DNA of 64,000 nucleotides, from contig NC_091255.1 of the NCBI RefSeq assembly GCF_042477335.2, positions 46,168,501 to 46,232,500 of the forward strand, written 5' to 3'. Position numbers and translations under genes: made by a program. The stretch's first letter is position 1. Each line of letters opens with the position of its first letter. Origin of the DNA: Ovis canadensis. Its lineage: Eukaryota > Chordata > Mammalia > Artiodactyla > Bovidae. Under the pieces are notes generated by a model, which worked only from the letters and a program-made list of their open reading frames with translations, searched no databases and was not told where the DNA came from. This document shows positions 23,240 through 32,139 of this stretch, in pieces.

Positions 23240-23843
23240 ATGGAGCCCGGCAATTATACCACTTTGGACGGCGCCAAGGAGATTGAAGGCTTGCTGGGAG
23301 CTGGAGGGAGTCGGAACCTGGTCACCCACTCGCCACTGACCAGCCATCCAGCGTCGGCACCTACGCTGTTGCCTGCTGTCAACTACGGCCCCCTGGATCT
23401 GCCAGGCTCTGCGGAACCGCCAAAGCAGTGCCACCCATGTCCCGGGATGCCCCAGGGGGCGTCCCCAGCTCCAGTGCCTTACGGCTACTTTGGAGGCGGG
23501 TACTACTCCTGCCGAGTGTCTCGAAGCTCGCTGAAGCCCTGTGCCCAGGCGGCCACCCTGGCCGCCTACCCTGCGGAGACTCCCGCGTCCGGGGAGGAGT
23601 ACCCCAGCCGCCCCACCGAGTTTGCCTTCTACCCAGGATACCCGGGACCCTACCAGCCTATGGCCAGTTACCTGGATGTGTCGGTGGTACAGACCTTGGG
23701 CGCCCCTGGGGAGCCTCGTCATGACTCCCTGCTGCCTGTGGACAGTTACCAGCCCTGGGCCCTCACCGGTAGCTGGAACAGCCAGATGTGTTGCCAGGGA
23801 GAACAGAACCCCCCAGGTCCTTTCTGGAAGGCAGCATTTGCAG
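23240..23843 (+). CDS. HOXB13: HOXB13 coding exon 1
   Basis: This exon encodes residues 1-201 plus the first base of codon 202 of HOXB13, a nuclear homeodomain transcription factor of paralogue group 13. The protein acts in tail-end and urogenital patterning and is a prostate lineage factor. It begins [11 protein letters not shown] at an ATG in good Kozak context (CCCCATGG). The region is the Hox13 N-terminal domain used for MEIS contacts. It includes [15 protein letters not shown] at about 80-94 and the tyrosine/proline-rich [20 protein letters not shown] at about 131-150. Compared with the human protein as I recall it (284 residues), there is one extra residue near position 39, so human Gly84 corresponds to Gly85 here. 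The exon ends at a consensus donor (CAG|GTAAGC) after the first base of the Asp202 codon, phase 1. No frame breaks are seen. Confidence 0.98.
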
Positions 23844-24330
23844 GTAAGCTGCTCTGGATGCCCTTGGTGCTGAGTGTGGCGTTGTAGACCCTGCCTGGAT
23901 GGGTCTTGGGGCTGGTGAGGAGGAGCTTGGTTCTCCTTGGTTGGCTATTAGGGCTCTGAAGGAGGGTCCAGGCAGTTAGAGAGCCTGGGTGAAGGCCCCA
24001 GAGGGTCAGTGTGAGGGGCCTGAGCTGGGTGCTATTTGAAGCCTGAGGCCCACCAGGTCTCTGATTTCCCTGGGAGGCCTTGGGACCAGCCTTTCAATAT
24101 GTCGGAGTGCTTGACTCTCTTTGCTGTTGTTTGGGACTTAGGGTGTTCCTGCCCAGCAGGACCCCAGTTTAATTCTTCTCAATTCATTGAGTGTGGGGGT
24201 GCAGCCGGGTGGGGACAGAGAAATTGGTTGTTCTGTAAAGAATACAACCCCTTACTTTCTCTCAGATGAATTTTTCAGTTTCCAAAGGGAAGTGTAGATT
24301 TCCTGCAGCCATAATTTAAGTGTGTGCATT

Positions 24331-24370
<40 letters not shown>

Positions 24371-24746
24371 GGGAGTAGGGGCAGAAATGTGTTCCCTCCT
24401 GTACAGAATTTGCTTGTAGTATCTGTAAGAGTGGCCAAGAGCCGGAAAATGCATATGAGGGTGGACATTAGACAGCGGGCTGGGTGTGTTTGCAGACTGC
24501 AGGCGTGAAGGCAGTGATGAGTGAGGGTGGCCTGCAGAAATCTCCTCTTTCCAAGGCTGGGTAGATCAGGAAACCAACCAGCCAGAAGTGGAGGTGTCCT
24601 CTTGTGCTTTGGGGAAATGGCAGTGCCTGTATGGTAACCTGAGTACTCCTGTAGGATGACCTAGGTTGTGGGGCCTGGGTCAGACGCTGGGCTTGCGCCA
24701 GGCCGTGGTTTGAGCATGTCTCTCTTTCCCTCCCTCTCCTACATAG
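23844..24746 (+). other. HOXB13: HOXB13 intron 1
   Basis: The intron is 903 nt, with donor GTAAGC at 23844 and acceptor CTCCTACATAG ending at 24746. It separates the MEIS-interaction exon from the homeodomain exon, the standard two-exon Hox plan. It contains a long GT microsatellite (24331-24369) and no recognisable retroelement. Confidence 0.95.
24331..24369. repeat. (GT)n microsatellite in HOXB13 intron
   Basis: About 19 uninterrupted GT units lie in the only intron of HOXB13. It is likely polymorphic in the species and usable as a linked marker. Confidence 0.95.
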
Positions 24747-25000
24747 ACTCAAGCGCACAGCATCCGCCTGACGGCTGCGCCTTCCGTCGAGGCCGCAAGA
24801 AGCGCATTCCCTACAGCAAGGGACAGTTGCGGGAACTGGAGCGTGAGTATTCGGCTAACAAGTTCATCACCAAGGACAAGAGGCGCAAGATCTCGGCTGC
24901 CACCAGCCTCTCAGAGCGCCAGATCACCATCTGGTTTCAGAATCGACGGGTCAAGGAGAAGAAGGTCCTCGCCAAGGTCAAAACCAGCGCTACTCCGTGA
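24747..25000 (+). CDS. HOXB13: HOXB13 coding exon 2 (homeodomain)
   Basis: This exon completes codon 202 (Asp) and runs to TGA at 24998-25000, for a total of 285 residues. The 60-residue homeodomain spans about 217-276. It starts [20 protein letters not shown] and carries the recognition-helix block [14 protein letters not shown], with Trp264 (homeodomain position 48), Gln266 (50) and Asn267 (51). An Arg/Lys-rich arm precedes it. Only about nine residues follow, as is usual for group 13. This domain binds AT-rich sites of the CCAATAAA and CTCGTAAA types. All key DNA-contacting residues are present, so the gene appears functional. The acceptor is TACATAG|AC and restores the phase-1 frame from exon 1. 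Confidence 0.98.
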
Positions 25001-25392
25001 GGGAGCTCCCTGGCTCTGGCTGGGAGGGGGAAAGGGGAAGTTGGGGTATCCTGGTGAGACCAGGAGCCTGCCTCAGCCAAGCTGGGGCTCCGGACTCTGC
25101 TTGAGAGGCTCCCAGAAGTGACACTCTTCCCAGGCCAATGTTCCTGGGTTGTTCTTCAGGGACAGTCTGGATACCCCGTGGATCCCAGAGAGCCAGCAAG
25201 GCCCAGAGTTACAGCCCAGTCCACCAGGTAACACTACCCAAATGACCTTGTCCCAGTCATAATCATTCATTCTGGCAGTTGCAATAATCAGCATAACCAG
25301 TACTAGTTGCCATGATAATTAGTATCATATTTTCTATCTAGAGCTCTGTAGAGCACTTTTAGAAACTGCTTTCATGGATTGAGCTGATCATG

Positions 25393-25398
25393 AATAAA
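25393..25398 (+). terminator. HOXB13: Candidate HOXB13 poly(A) signal
   Basis: This is a canonical AATAAA 393 nt after the HOXB13 stop codon. It may be a proximal signal; whether it is used is unknown. Confidence 0.35.
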
Positions 25399-26009
25399 CT
25401 TGGAAGGAGACCGGTGACAGGACAGCTTCCTCTGGATCCTCTTCCATTTCCAAAGCCTGTCCCCATCGCAGTGAAGGCAGAGGAGACAAGAAATGGCAGA
25501 TTTACCTCTGTAACGTTTCCTGTTGCCCCTTTAGCATTTTTTCTAAGATGACAACTAGGCAGGATGGCCAATGCTGGAGGGTACCTCTCCCTCCCTCCCT
25601 GCCATCCCCTAGACGGTACCCACTGGTCTCAGAAGTCCATAGGCCTAACTCCTCAGTTTCGGCCCTGGGTGAAAATGAAGCCAGTGGACTACCTTCCAGG
25701 GTCTGTTCTTTCTTCCAGAGAAATGGGGTTTGAGAAAATGCCTGGATAATTCACCACTTCCTCTCCATAACTTTCCAAGCCTTCCCTCAATGATTCTGGT
25801 GGTTCTGACCAAAGGAAGTAGGTCGTGATTCATTGGGCATTTGGGAGCTGCATGAAATAGACATTTGTGGCCTTGTAGCCCCTCTTAGGCACAAAGATTG
25901 CAGAATGAGGGGACTAGTAGCCTGTCCGTGGCAGGCACATCCCAAACACATTTGTATAGCCTAAAAGGAGAAAAAATGAATATGGGTCGTTCACTACCCA
26001 TTTCTCCTC

Positions 26010-26660
26010 TGCTTGCCTGCCGGTGACACCAAGGCGCTTCGGAGTCTCAGGCCTTGGAGTCTCGGGCAGGTTCTTTACCGAGTGAAAGAACCAGCGGTGG
26101 CAGAAGCCCCCAAACGCCAGTGTCAGAATGGGGAACCGCAGGCCACCGGGACAGTAGTGGGCACAGACTTGTTTCCTTTCACTTTGTGCCGGTTCAGTCC
26201 ACAAACACTCTGGGCGAGTGGAGGACAGTTTGGCGCCAACCCGGTTTTCCACTGCCGCATAGACAATATGCCAATAGCGCGGAGTTCCAGAAACCTGGGG
26301 CAGACCGGCTGTTCGCAGAGCCGGGGAACCTGAAGTCGTGTACCTCGACCGGGATCAGACGCGACCTTGTCCGCGGAACATCAGCGAGGCTGAGCTGGAT
26401 CTTCCCGCAGCCCGGGCTGGAGGGTTCTGGCAGCCTTCTGGCGATCGGGCGCACAGAAAGGAAGTGGAGAGGACGGGCCGCCAGACCCACGTTCCGAGCC
26501 TCCCCGCAGCGGGCAGTCGGGAGGCGAGCATCCGGAAAGGTCCCCGGCCACGTCTCGACGGCAGCTCCATCTCAGAGCGGAGTCCTCCTTTTCCAGGAAA
26601 CCCTGAGTTGGCCGCCGCAGCCGAGCAATTCGAGTCGGGCGGCATCCCAGTCCTCGCTCT
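26010..26660. promoter_or_regulatory. CpG-rich block downstream of HOXB13
   Basis: CpG density is high at 26200-26640 (GGCGATCGGGCGCAC, CCGCCGCAGCCGAGC). Open frames on both strands through it show no similarity I recognise. It may be part of the extended CpG domain of a Hox locus or an internal promoter. Confidence 0.4.
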
Positions 26661-26696
26661 TATCCGAAGGAAGACTCTTCTAAGTCTTCCAGATCC

Positions 26697-26758
26697 TTTT
26701 TTTTTTTTTTTTTTTAACCAAAGAGGATTCTAAAGCTGGGGCGGGGGAGGGGGGAGGG
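26697..26758 (+). other. T-run followed by G-quadruplex-prone run
   Basis: Nineteen T (26697-26715) are followed by GGGGCGGGGGAGGGGGGAGG at 26738-26757, four G-runs with one-base loops. The layout fits a strong G-quadruplex candidate. It lies in the inferred HOXB13 3' region. Confidence 0.6.
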
Positions 26759-27313
26759 TTAAAAAAGGCCCCGACTGGCATGACCCTCCCTCCCTGGGTC
26801 TTCTTAGATAGTGGGTGTGCTTGGGGAAGGGGAAGGTGTCAATTTCGTGATTTACAGTCTTTCTAAGCCCCGTGGTCCAGTTTAAGCTCCCTGGTATCGC
26901 GCCTCGCCCAGAGAAAGTTACTTTCTGCTTTCCACGTTCTCCTTCAAGCGAAGTCCCAATCTTTAGTAATTTTTAATACCGCAGACTCCGAAGGTTAGTG
27001 GGTGCAGCCCCCCTCCCTTGCCGCTTCAGAAATTGAGAGACTTCAGGACAGATAGGCCTATGGGTAGGTGGCGTGTGGGACAAATGGGGGAGACCGCGTG
27101 GTGCTTTCTCCCTACAGAGGGAAGGGAAAGGCTTTAGGTTACCACTCGGACTTCCCGAGGCGACTTCGGGAGGCCTGCAGTCAGGGGCCTCGAGACTCTG
27201 AACTCCCGGGGCTCTAATGCCTCCATTCCGTTATCAAGGACTTAATGTTTCGGGGCTTTTCTTTTATGCTCTCGCAACAGTTTTAGAACAAACAAAAGAC
27301 GTGGGATTTTAGA

Positions 27314-27319
27314 TTTATT
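27314..27319 (-). terminator. PRAC2: Candidate PRAC2 poly(A) signal
   Basis: TTTATT on the + strand reads AATAAA on the - strand. It lies 110 nt beyond the PRAC2 stop codon and is the first hexamer downstream of that frame. Confidence 0.5.
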
Positions 27320-27428
27320 TCTCTACCAACGTGAGTTTGGCCTATTAAAAAGACAAGGGCGCCCCCTTCCGGCAGAATCTCGCCATTTCAGAAAAACTTG
27401 TCGGTAGGCTCGGCTTTTTAACAACCGC

Positions 27429-27671
27429 TCAACTGAGTGAGCCTCTGGCTTCCGAAAGCCTGGGGACTCGGGCCTGCGGGGTTGGGGCATTCGTAGCCGC
27501 GTGTGAGAGCGCCCGGACCCGGAGTCGCCTGAAATTGGGCCAGGGTACTGGCAAATGTATCAACCCAGAGGCGGAGAGACCCAGGAGGAAGGCTAGGAGG
27601 GCAGCAAAAGAGATCTCTAATAGAGAAAAAACAGGGTGGCCAAAGCACCCGGAGCAAGGCTGCGGCGCCAT
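27429..27671 (-). CDS. PRAC2: PRAC2 orthologue
   Basis: This is an 80-codon frame from ATG (complement of 27669-27671) to TGA at 27429-27431. The core LLAFLLGLSASGLIHLPVPW (residues about 25-44), followed by PNFRRLRV, matches human PRAC2 as I recall it ([20 protein letters not shown], then PNGRRHRV). Human PRAC2 has 90 residues, and its internal Met-Ala-Leu-Arg-Pro-Gly-Ser aligns with the start Met-Ala-Pro-Gln-Pro-Cys-Ser here. The tails diverge. PRAC2 is a small, poorly characterised nuclear protein expressed in prostate and distal gut. Position and strand agree with the human locus: opposite to HOXB13, tail to tail with it, and running from a promoter near PRAC1. An upstream non-coding exon is likely but not located. 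The match is from memory, not alignment. Confidence 0.72.
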   Translation of the reverse strand: MAPQPCSGCFGHPVFSLLEISFAALLAFLLGLSASGLIHLPVPWPNFRRLRVRALSHAATNAPTPQARVPRLSEARGSLS

Positions 27672-28099
27672 CAGCCCTCGGTCCGGGTCTTCATTCCACT
27701 GGAGTATTCTATTTATCTTCCTCGCCAGAACAATTCGCCGCGAACCCCTCTCCCCCGCTTCCCCCCGCCCCGAGTCATTTACTTGTATGGAATCTGTGCC
27801 AAAAAAAAAAAAAATTATTCAATTTCGCTTTGTGTTAAACCCTTTTATGGAAGCTCTTTCCAAACACCAGTGTTACTACCGAGGCGAATTATATCCCCTT
27901 CCACCGAGACCATTTAAAAATCTTTCACTAGTTTGTGTCTAAACTAAAACAAAATCCATGTAGCTACATTTACTTGCTTGCAGCTATTTGCTTTTTAAAT
28001 AGGGCTACTTTAAACTATTAAGACAAGAAAGAGTGTTTCGCTAAAATTTAGATTGAAATGTGTGAATACAACGTTCTCAAATAGGTAAATTCAGACATT

Positions 28100-29745
28100 T
28101 TCATGACAAACGCAGAGGCGCACAGACACACACCGGGAAACACACCGAGTGTCTTTGCACCAACGAGGAGCACTTTTACTCCGGGCCGCCCTCTGCGCCC
28201 TCTCCCTTTCTCTGAGCGGAACTTCGCCAGCTCAGTCCCAGCAAATGTCGAAACAGGGTTGGAGGGTGGCGTCTACGCTGCTCCAGGACCGAAATCACTT
28301 CCAATTCCAAATCAGGCGGATTTTATTAGGCCTCGAGAGGACGGATTAGGCGGTAATGGAAAAGAGCGTTGACAGGACCTCGGGAAGCTCTTTTCCAATC
28401 TAGGTTCTCGAAGCAACCCCGCGGACAGCGAACCCGGTGCCCCAGCTCCAGGGTCCCTTACTGGCCAGCGGGCAAACGCTCGCCGCCACCCTAGAACTCG
28501 CGAGGCCGCAGCCGGCGACTGTTGGCAGCGTCGTGACCCCTGTCCCAGCCCCCCGCCCCGTTCCCCCTCCGTCCCCAGCTAGCCACCCCTGCTCTGAGTG
28601 GTTCGAGGACCTGTAGCTGCCCTGCGGCAGAAGAGAGGCCCAAGTCAAGACCCCCCAGTTCTCGAACGGCGCGGCCCCCCTCCTCCAACGCGGAGCTGAC
28701 GGCCCTCCGTTCCTCCAGCCCACCATTGCTCCCCTTTATGAAAGTTTTACTCAAGGTCCTAAGTGCTGCACTTGAATTAGGTTTCCTTCCGGGGGAACCC
28801 TCTGTGCCCGTGCCCCCTTCCGGTCTACACCAGAGCTTCAAACGTGATTTACACGAACCTGTTACCGTAAACTGGCAATAAAGTGCGGAGGCAACTGTTG
28901 CGGAGGGGGCTAAGGAGTGGTTCCGTTGTTTTTGAAAGAAATTTATAGTACATTCTCACCGACCTGAATACTCCCTCTCGGGGAAAGGGGGAAGAAAGCA
29001 GAGGGGGCGCCCTCGGCCCCTCACCCGGCGGGGCCGGCCCGGGCCTCCCCCGAGGCGCTGGCCTGGGCCCGGGGAGAGATTGGAAAACATCCAGTGCCGA
29101 CCTGACGCCAGCCTTTCTTCCTTTCTCGGCTACCAGTTACTTTTGTGTAGAAAGCGGGTGGGGGTGGTCGGAGCAAACGGAGAAGAAGGAGTTCCACCAC
29201 GGGTCTCCCTCCCCTAAATGCCTCCAAAATGACGGAGAGGCCAGCGTTCAATCACCCTCGGGACGAAGGGGAGGGAAAGGCCGCGTCGGCCGGCGGACAA
29301 GGCCGTTGAACTTGAAGTTTCTGGCCAGTGGTTCCCGCCGCCCCTACCCCCACTCTCCTCAACTCTTCATGGGAAGATGGAGGAAGGTGAGGGAAGGGGT
29401 CCCATTTCTGGCCTTGGGAAGGAGGGGGGAGGCCAAGCGGCGCTGGCAGAGCCAGAGCGACCGGAAGACTGTCGCGAGACGCCGGGTTGGGGAGGCGAGG
29501 AGGCTGTAGCGGAGAGCGGGCGCTCCGGCCACGAGGTGGGGAGCCGGGGGCTGTGCGCCCTCTCCTTGCGCCCCGCCCCAAGCTCTGCTGGGAGGGGGCC
29601 CCTTGTGCTGCGCTGCGATCCTTCCTCCTCTAGCCCAAGGTGCGCGAGAGCAGAGCCCTGCGCCACTCGGAGGTCGGCGCCGGCCCAGCCCCGAGCCTTC
29701 GAGCCCACCGAATTCCAGCCCTGGCCTTGGCAGAGAGAGCAAGAG
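28100..29745. promoter_or_regulatory. CpG-rich domain, likely PRAC1/PRAC2 bidirectional promoter
   Basis: This is an extended CpG-rich block, densest at 28380-28720 and 28990-29700 (CGGGGCCGGCCCGGGC near 29030, GGCGCCGGCCCAGCC near 29680). It lies between the - strand PRAC2 frame and the + strand PRAC1 exon. Human PRAC1 and PRAC2 start head to head, so the shared promoter is expected near 29400-29700. Long open frames on both strands here are compositional. Confidence 0.5.
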
Positions 29746-29818
29746 TGTTATGCTCCCGTTTCTCAGAGCAAGACCCACTCATTTTGCTACTTTCAAGAAT
29801 GCTCTTCTCTCTAAAAAG
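29745..29818 (+). CDS. PRAC1: PRAC1 first coding exon, start and frame altered
   Basis: Human PRAC1 (57 residues, a small nuclear protein of prostate and distal colon) begins, as I recall, MLCAHFSDQGPAHLTTSK. Reading from 29745 gives Val-Leu-Cys-Ser-Arg-Phe-Ser-Glu-Gln, matching the first nine residues but with GTG where ATG is expected. Reading in the frame of the ATG at 29750 gives RPTHFATFKNALLSKK, matching the following GPAHLTTSKSAFLSNKK. So the two halves lie in different frames, consistent with a one-base loss near 29772. The ATG at 29750 would give a 23-residue start (MLPFLRA, then the conserved part) that ends after Lys-Lys at a consensus donor, AAG|GTAAGC (29816-29824), in phase 0. 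The gene may be functional with a new start or be decaying. Location just downstream of HOXB13 on the same strand supports identity. Confidence 0.58.
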
Positions 29819-30016
29819 GTAAGCCCGCTGATTCGTGCGTGGGCCAAGGACTTGAAGCTCTTTTGGCCTGGGGACCCGCTGAGGGAGCCGTCGGAGAAGG
29901 GGGGGTTTGTCCCCGGACTCTGGGGGACTCCGCGGTCACTGCGGGCAGGGAAGGGTGGGTGTCAGGCTCTCGAAGAGGCCATTCAGCCGGGCTCCTCCTC
30001 GTTGTTTCCTAAAAAG

Positions 30017-30130
30017 GCTGGCAGCCGCCTGGGCAAAAAGGGACCAAGAAAGCTGCTTCGCAGCACGCGGGACGCCAGCGCGGCCTCAGCGGGGGAGAGT
30101 CTGGCTTGGGAGAGCAAGGCCCGCCCATAG
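30017..30130 (+). CDS. PRAC1: Tentative PRAC1 second coding exon
   Basis: A pyrimidine-rich stretch (CTCCTCCTCGTTGTTTCCT) ends in AAAAAG at 30016. From 30017 a frame in the right phase runs to TAG at 30128-30130. A second acceptor at 30040 would start at 30041. The encoded RKLLRSTRDASAASAGES weakly resembles the human KHLLGETRSDGSACNSG segment, and both end in a short basic tail. Joined to the 29750 start, the product would be 60 or 52 residues, against 57 in human. The similarity is short and could be chance. Confidence 0.3.
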   Translation, partial: AGSRLGKKGPRKLLRSTRDASAASAGESLAWESKARP

Positions 30131-31400
30131 GACCTTGTGTTTGTCTCCGACTGGATGGAATCTTGGTACAGACGACATTAATATTATTGTTAATGTTGTT
30201 CTTATTTAAACTGTGATACTTTACAAAACATTTACTCTGAAAACTGGGTGAAAATTAACCCTGATGATAATGATTTATTAATGTACCCTTAAGGGAGAGG
30301 CTCTGGCCCTCTAAAACTAAATCAGTGCAGTTTAGTCTCGCACGGCTGCCTTCCTTCTGCCATACCTGTGCCCTGTTGAGCTCTTTGAGTTCTGGGATCT
30401 GAGGAGCAACTAGAGGGGTTGCCCATGGCTGGCATAGGTGCCCAGGGACTCAAACCTTGCACACAAGCAGCAGGGGGCCACATGCTGGTGTCTTCGCCAC
30501 TGACACTGCTAGCTTGTTGGTCTTGAAGGGGGGGGCAGGGAAGAGGTAATACACAGACACACTCCGAACTCACCCAACCCACCCTGCCCCCACTGGTTCC
30601 TGCCCATGCCCTCTCAGAGCGACTGTCCCCACACAGACAAAACCCACTTTATAAAATGAGGACGTTGAGGCTAAGCCTTAGTTACTTGATCAGCGACACA
30701 GTCTAAGCAGAGCCCCCAAAGCAGGAGTTCTAAGGGCTAAGCTCTGTGGTCATCAGCGCAAGAGAACAGGAAGCCAAGCCTCTCCCCCACTCCCAACATA
30801 CCTCTTCTCACAAGGTCTCTCTAGACACAAACTTTCTATCTGGAGCCATCATCTGAGGTCACCGAGCTGCACTCGAGCCCCCCAATTTGGATAAGTGCAA
30901 CCACGGGGGATTAAACACAAGCGGAAATTTACTTCAGTCCATCACTCATTTATCGAGTGCCTGCTGCACGCAGAACCATCCCTTGAAGTGGAAGGCTGGA
31001 GGAAATACAGTGGAAATACACTGGCTCCCTTTCTACCTACGCTCTCTGGCGCTCTGCCTCTCCGTCGCTGGCAGATCTTGGGTCTGTAGTTTCTTCATAT
31101 GTGACCTGAAGCCAGGGGACTGTATCCTGTGATCTCTGACATTTTAAGGTGGGTCAAACGCCTACTCAGGGAGAACGAAGACTGAGAACGATTCACTCTC
31201 ACGGGGTATGGAGAGGCTTCCCAGAACAACCTACGCTGGAGAAGGACCTGGAAGATGCTTAGAATACCAAATCCGGGTGGGAAGACGTGAACAAAACTCG
31301 GGAGAGGGGGCAGAAGAGACAGGTCTCTGAGGGAGAGGGGTCTAGACCTCGGCTCTGGTTAGGGTAGGGCAGGGAGGGAAGAAAGTAAGGGCGTCCTTAC
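30131..31400. other. Intergenic, unique, with MIR trace
   Basis: No further gene was found. A MIR-like fragment (CACTTTATAAAATGAGGACG) lies at about 30640-30760. A CTCF-like motif at 30466-30482 is listed separately. Confidence 0.45.
30466..30482 (+). promoter_or_regulatory. Candidate CTCF motif near PRAC1
   Basis: AGCAGCAGGGGGCCACA resembles the CTCF core CCASCAGGGGGCGC on the + strand, with mismatches. It sits about 650 nt after the PRAC1 exon. Occupancy is inferred only. Confidence 0.3.
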
Positions 31401-31880
31401 TGGGTCCTGGACGTTAGGCGAAGCCTGTGCGGCGCCCATTCAGAGTGTGAGCCCCGGGTTCTTACCTAGGCGCGCATCACTTGGCGTGCCAAGAGCTGCG
31501 GGCCGCACAGCGCAGGCACCAGGCCTAGCCAGCTCTTGAAGAGAGAAATGGGTACCCGGCGTGGACTCTCAGCGCCCCATCTTAAATGGGTTCAGCCTGT
31601 CTCCCCCGCCGGAGACCTGACCTCGGTCTTTGTCTGGTTAAGTTCGTCGCCCTTCCCCCTCCAGGCAGAATTCTGTCGTTGAACTTGAGCCAGACCATAA
31701 ACATTCCTTCACCCCTCCGGAAGCTGGACCGAGACGGGGAGGGGGTGGAGGAAAAGGTGGCCAAAGAGGATTGTGGAAGGATCCGAAACGCCAGAGACCC
31801 GGCCTTCTCCCACCCAAGCCTGCATTGCTTTAGCCACGGGGTTCGGCGTTTTGTGTTCCGCGGAAACTTCGCCAGATCTG
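31400..31880. promoter_or_regulatory. CpG-enriched island
   Basis: CpG is raised (GCCTGTGCGGCGCCCATT near 31424, GGGCCGCACAGCGCAGG near 31500). No exon is recognised. Confidence 0.35.
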
Positions 31881-32100
31881 CATTTTTAAAATCCGATTAT
31901 TGAGGCCTTATGGCAAGTTAGACCAATACTTTAGTCAGAATCAACATAATGTTAATTTTCATTTTCATTCATGCATAATTCATACGCTCTATTTTTGACC
32001 ATAAAATTTCCCACACTTAAAAATGACCTGGAAAGGCAAATGCGTAAAGAGCAAACGAATAGCTGCAGCAGAGGAATCATTAGAGAAGATTGAAGTAGGT
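31870..32100. promoter_or_regulatory. AT-rich island between two CpG islands, candidate enhancer
   Basis: This unique, AT-rich block carries CCGATTATTGAGGCC, ATGCATAATTCAT (POU-like, at 31971) and ACCATAAAATTT. It is sharply bounded by CpG-rich DNA on both sides. The profile suits a conserved Hox-cluster enhancer, but conservation was not tested. Confidence 0.3.
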
Positions 32101-32139
32101 CATCCCTAAGCTGTCCCCTCTGTATTTTAAAAGCGCCCC

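Larger units (their letters stand above)
25001..27300 (+). other. HOXB13: Probable HOXB13 3' UTR and downstream region
   Basis: No coding exon is recognised on the + strand here. The first polyadenylation hexamer is AATAAA at 25393-25398. A weaker ATTAAA lies at 27344-27349, beyond the PRAC2 poly(A) hexamer on the other strand. The human 3' UTR is, as I recall, about 2 kb, which would favour the far end. The region holds a CpG-rich block (26010-26660), a 19-nt T run (26697-26715) and a G-run cluster (26738-26758). The true end cannot be settled from sequence. Confidence 0.4.

Noticed and set aside
23849..23887. Read-through extension of HOXB13 exon 1 into the intron
   Set aside because: A consensus GT donor at 23844 and the phase-matched acceptor at 24746 restore the known homeodomain frame.
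26054..26683. 209-codon frame downstream of HOXB13
   Set aside because: It lies in a CpG-rich block with open frames on the other strand too, and no known protein or conserved motif was recognised.
29000..29012. GAGGGGGCGCCCT as a CTCF site
   Set aside because: Only the GGGGGCGC half fits. The preceding CCASCA part does not match, so it was not called.
29359..30130. Long plus-strand frame (about 175 codons) running through the PRAC1 region
   Set aside because: Its upstream part is CpG-island sequence. Only the section from 29750 to 29818 resembles PRAC1, and a consensus donor interrupts it there.
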